Shown: positions 62,676 to 64,000 of the stretch, piece by piece
Layout of the letters: the number at the start of each line of letters is the position of its first letter
Position numbering within the stretch: the first letter of the stretch is position 1
Assembly (NCBI GenBank): GCA_963711065.1
Contig: CAVQCO010000006.1
Span: 434,001 to 498,000 of the forward strand
Length of the DNA: 64,000 bases
Reading direction: 5' to 3'
From: Bog-473 sp963711065
Lineage (GTDB): Bacteria; Actinomycetota; Acidimicrobiia; Acidimicrobiales; RAAP-2
The notes under the pieces: model-generated
Told to the model about the DNA's origin: nothing
What the model saw: the letters and a program-made list of their open reading frames with translations, nothing else
Database searches by the model: none
Position numbers and translations under genes: made by a program

Positions 62676-63292
62676 ATGGAGCTCCACGAGGCGATGCGGC
62701 GCCGTGCCATGGTCCGGAGCTTCTGCCGCCGAGCCCCTGGACCCGTTGGTGGTGGACCGGCTGGTCCACGCCGCACTCCGCTCCCCAACCGCCGGGAACA
62801 CCGGTGCCACGGCGTGGGTCGTGCTGCTGAGGGCCCAGAGGAGACATCGGCGTACTTCCATGCGACGACGGACGAGGAGTGGCGCGCCAGGCATCGGAGC
62901 TGGGCTGACGGCTTGGGCCGGGCGCCCGGGCTGCTCCTCGCCTACACGTCGCCAGATGCGTACGTCGCCCGGTACGCCGAGGACGACAAGGTCCGGACTC
63001 CGGGCTGGGCGACTGAGCACGGCGCAATGGCCCGTTCCGTACTGGTATCGGCGACGCGGCGTTCGGCGTGATGGCGGTGCTCCTCGGGGCGGTGGATGCT
63101 GGACTCGGGGCCTGCGTCCTGGGCACGTTCCGAGGGGAGTCCGAGCTGGCGGAGAGGCTCTGGCGTGCCCGAGGGCTGGCGGCTCTTCTGCGCTGTGGTG
63201 CTGGGCGGCCGGACGGCAACGACCGACGATCTCAGTCGCTCGACCGGGCCACACCTCCCCGGTCGGCCCGCGTGCACTGGGGCGGTTGGTAA
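62676..63292 (+). pseudogene. Nitroreductase family gene broken by several frameshifts
   Basis: Fragments of a ~205 aa FMN nitroreductase lie in three frames in the right order: MELHEAMRRRAMVRSF, then EPLDPLVVDRLVHAALRSPT, then SAYFHATTDEEWRARHRSWAD and APGLLLAYTSPDAY, then VMAVLLGAVDAGLGACVLGTF, then VPEGWRLFCAVVLG and finally VHWGGW with stop. At least four indels in ~600 bases, more than any other gene here. Either a decayed gene or a stretch of poor sequence quality. Confidence 0.75.
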
Positions 63293-63313
63293 GCCCGCGG
63301 GCTCCGCGGCGCT

Positions 63314-64000
63314 TCAACCGCTGCGCTTCGCACTGCCAACGCGTGGCGGTTGGCGTGGGACCTTCTCCGTGCCGAGCGTCGTGGCCGGCGACGCGCGCCC
63401 TCGTTGGTTTCGACGGCCCGCACTCCACCTCCACGGCAGAAGCACCGGGAGCACGGCGGTCCCTGCCACTACGATCGGGTACTCATACCGGTAGGCGAGA
63501 CCGGGGATGGTGAAGATGATCACGAATTGGAACAGGATCATGGCGATGGCAAACGCCGCGACTTCATCGTCCCCGGGTTGTCTCCGACGCAGCAACACCG
63601 GCACGGCCGCGACGAGGAATCCGAGGTAGATCCAGCCGGTGTAGAGAACGTCGCCGTACAAGTTGCCGCCGGTCGAGAATAGCGACAGGAAGTCAAGGCC
63701 GTACTGGCGGAGCGTCGGACTGACCGGAAGCTGGGTCGCATCGTTGGGAGAGCTCTGGAACGTCCAGAACGACGGGCGATCGACAGCGAGCAACGCGAGG
63801 CCGATCCGGGCCCGCTCATCCAGGTACGCGCCGGGGTTGTCCGTCACAGCCGAGCTCCAGGCGTGCTGGAGCGACGACGCTTGGGCCGGGGTCAAGGAGA
63901 AGTCGATGAAATGCTTCGGTCCGAACACGATCGGGTCGATCGTGCCCGTCTGCACTACGCGACGGATATCCGCCATGGTGTTCGTGTGCGGGACGCGGAC
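63314..64000 (-). CDS. Membrane protein, C-terminal part (runs off window end)
   Basis: At least 228 residues, open to the window edge; an internal ATG at 63976 need not be the start. About 120 residues precede two or three membrane helices (LYTGWIYLGFLVAAVPVLL; AFAIAMILFQFVIIFTIPGL; PIVVAGTAVLPVLLPW) and a basic tail. The outer part (GPKHFIDFSLTPAQASSLQHAW) resembles the ends of large actinobacterial membrane proteins with ArnT-like arrangement, but I cannot name a family. Confidence 0.65.
   Translation of the reverse strand, partial: VRVPHTNTMADIRRVVQTGTIDPIVFGPKHFIDFSLTPAQASSLQHAWSSAVTDNPGAYLDERARIGLALLAVDRPSFWTFQSSPNDATQLPVSPTLRQYGLDFLSLFSTGGNLYGDVLYTGWIYLGFLVAAVPVLLRRRQPGDDEVAAFAIAMILFQFVIIFTIPGLAYRYEYPIVVAGTAVLPVLLPWRWSAGRRNQRGRASPATTLGTEKVPRQPPRVGSAKRSG

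Overview
The window is about 70% G+C, densely coded on both strands, and reads as ordinary chromosome of a free-living actinobacterium. Indicators are three luciferase-like (probably F420-dependent) oxidoreductases, a PIG-L/mycothiol-type deacetylase, a DUF222-type HNH protein, a biotin carboxylase/BCCP fusion of the AccA3 kind, a B12-dependent acyl-CoA mutase, and many genes that lack a Shine-Dalgarno and carry a TANNNT -10 hexamer 6-8 bases before the start codon (leaderless transcription). Acidimicrobiia is my best guess at class; no rRNA or ribosomal protein gene is present to prove it. One RNA gene is seen, tRNA-Arg(CCT). I see no CRISPR array, insertion sequence or prophage.

Layout. 1-2434: fatty-acid type genes (acyl-CoA ligase end, enoyl-CoA hydratase), an AhpD-like protein and YceI. 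2461-7567: two divergent multidomain cyclic-di-GMP enzymes (GGDEF-PAS-HD-GYP and PAS-PAS-GGDEF-EAL); a third, GAF-GGDEF, lies at 52470. 7638-13667: tRNA, S-adenosylhomocysteinase, ECF sigma/anti-sigma pair, PIG-L deacetylase, LLM oxidoreductase, threonine aldolase. 13704-18145: thioesterase, then an overlapping run of LLM oxidoreductase, thiolase, KAS III and nucleotidyltransferase. 18146-18699: the only long gene-free stretch, with four regularly spaced CCTTGC motifs. 18700-25150: secreted GH43, then a probable copper module (YcnI-like DUF1775, CopC-CopD fusion, unrecognised His/Cys-rich membrane protein), YceH and a secreted protein. 25183-31763: SDR, aldehyde dehydrogenase, acyl-CoA synthetase, two GNATs, Tag, quinone oxidoreductase. 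31760-35316: HNH protein and a GntR-ABC efflux operon with a clear promoter/operator. 35313-40158: glycosyltransferase, secreted protein, LLM, SDR, and an ArsR-AHSA1-RibD operon with a palindromic operator.

40155-48190 is an eight-gene minus-strand cell-surface polysaccharide operon: RmlB-like dehydratase, RmlD, UDP-glucose dehydrogenase, UDP-glucuronate decarboxylase-like enzyme, three glycosyltransferases and a secreted protein with two retropepsin-like domains. 48232-52275: BirA divergent from the biotin-dependent carboxylase alpha subunit it would biotinylate, then an M20 amidohydrolase and an ABM monooxygenase. 54428-60017: GNAT, acyl-CoA mutase large subunit, VOC protein, CtaG, aldo/keto reductase, alpha/beta hydrolase. 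60096-64000: glycosyltransferase, rhodanese-MoeB fusion, broken nitroreductase, and the end of a membrane protein.

At least nine conserved genes are interrupted by small frameshifts, often in C/G runs, with the missing part intact in the next frame. I read most of these as sequence errors rather than real gene decay, and give joined coordinates for those genes.
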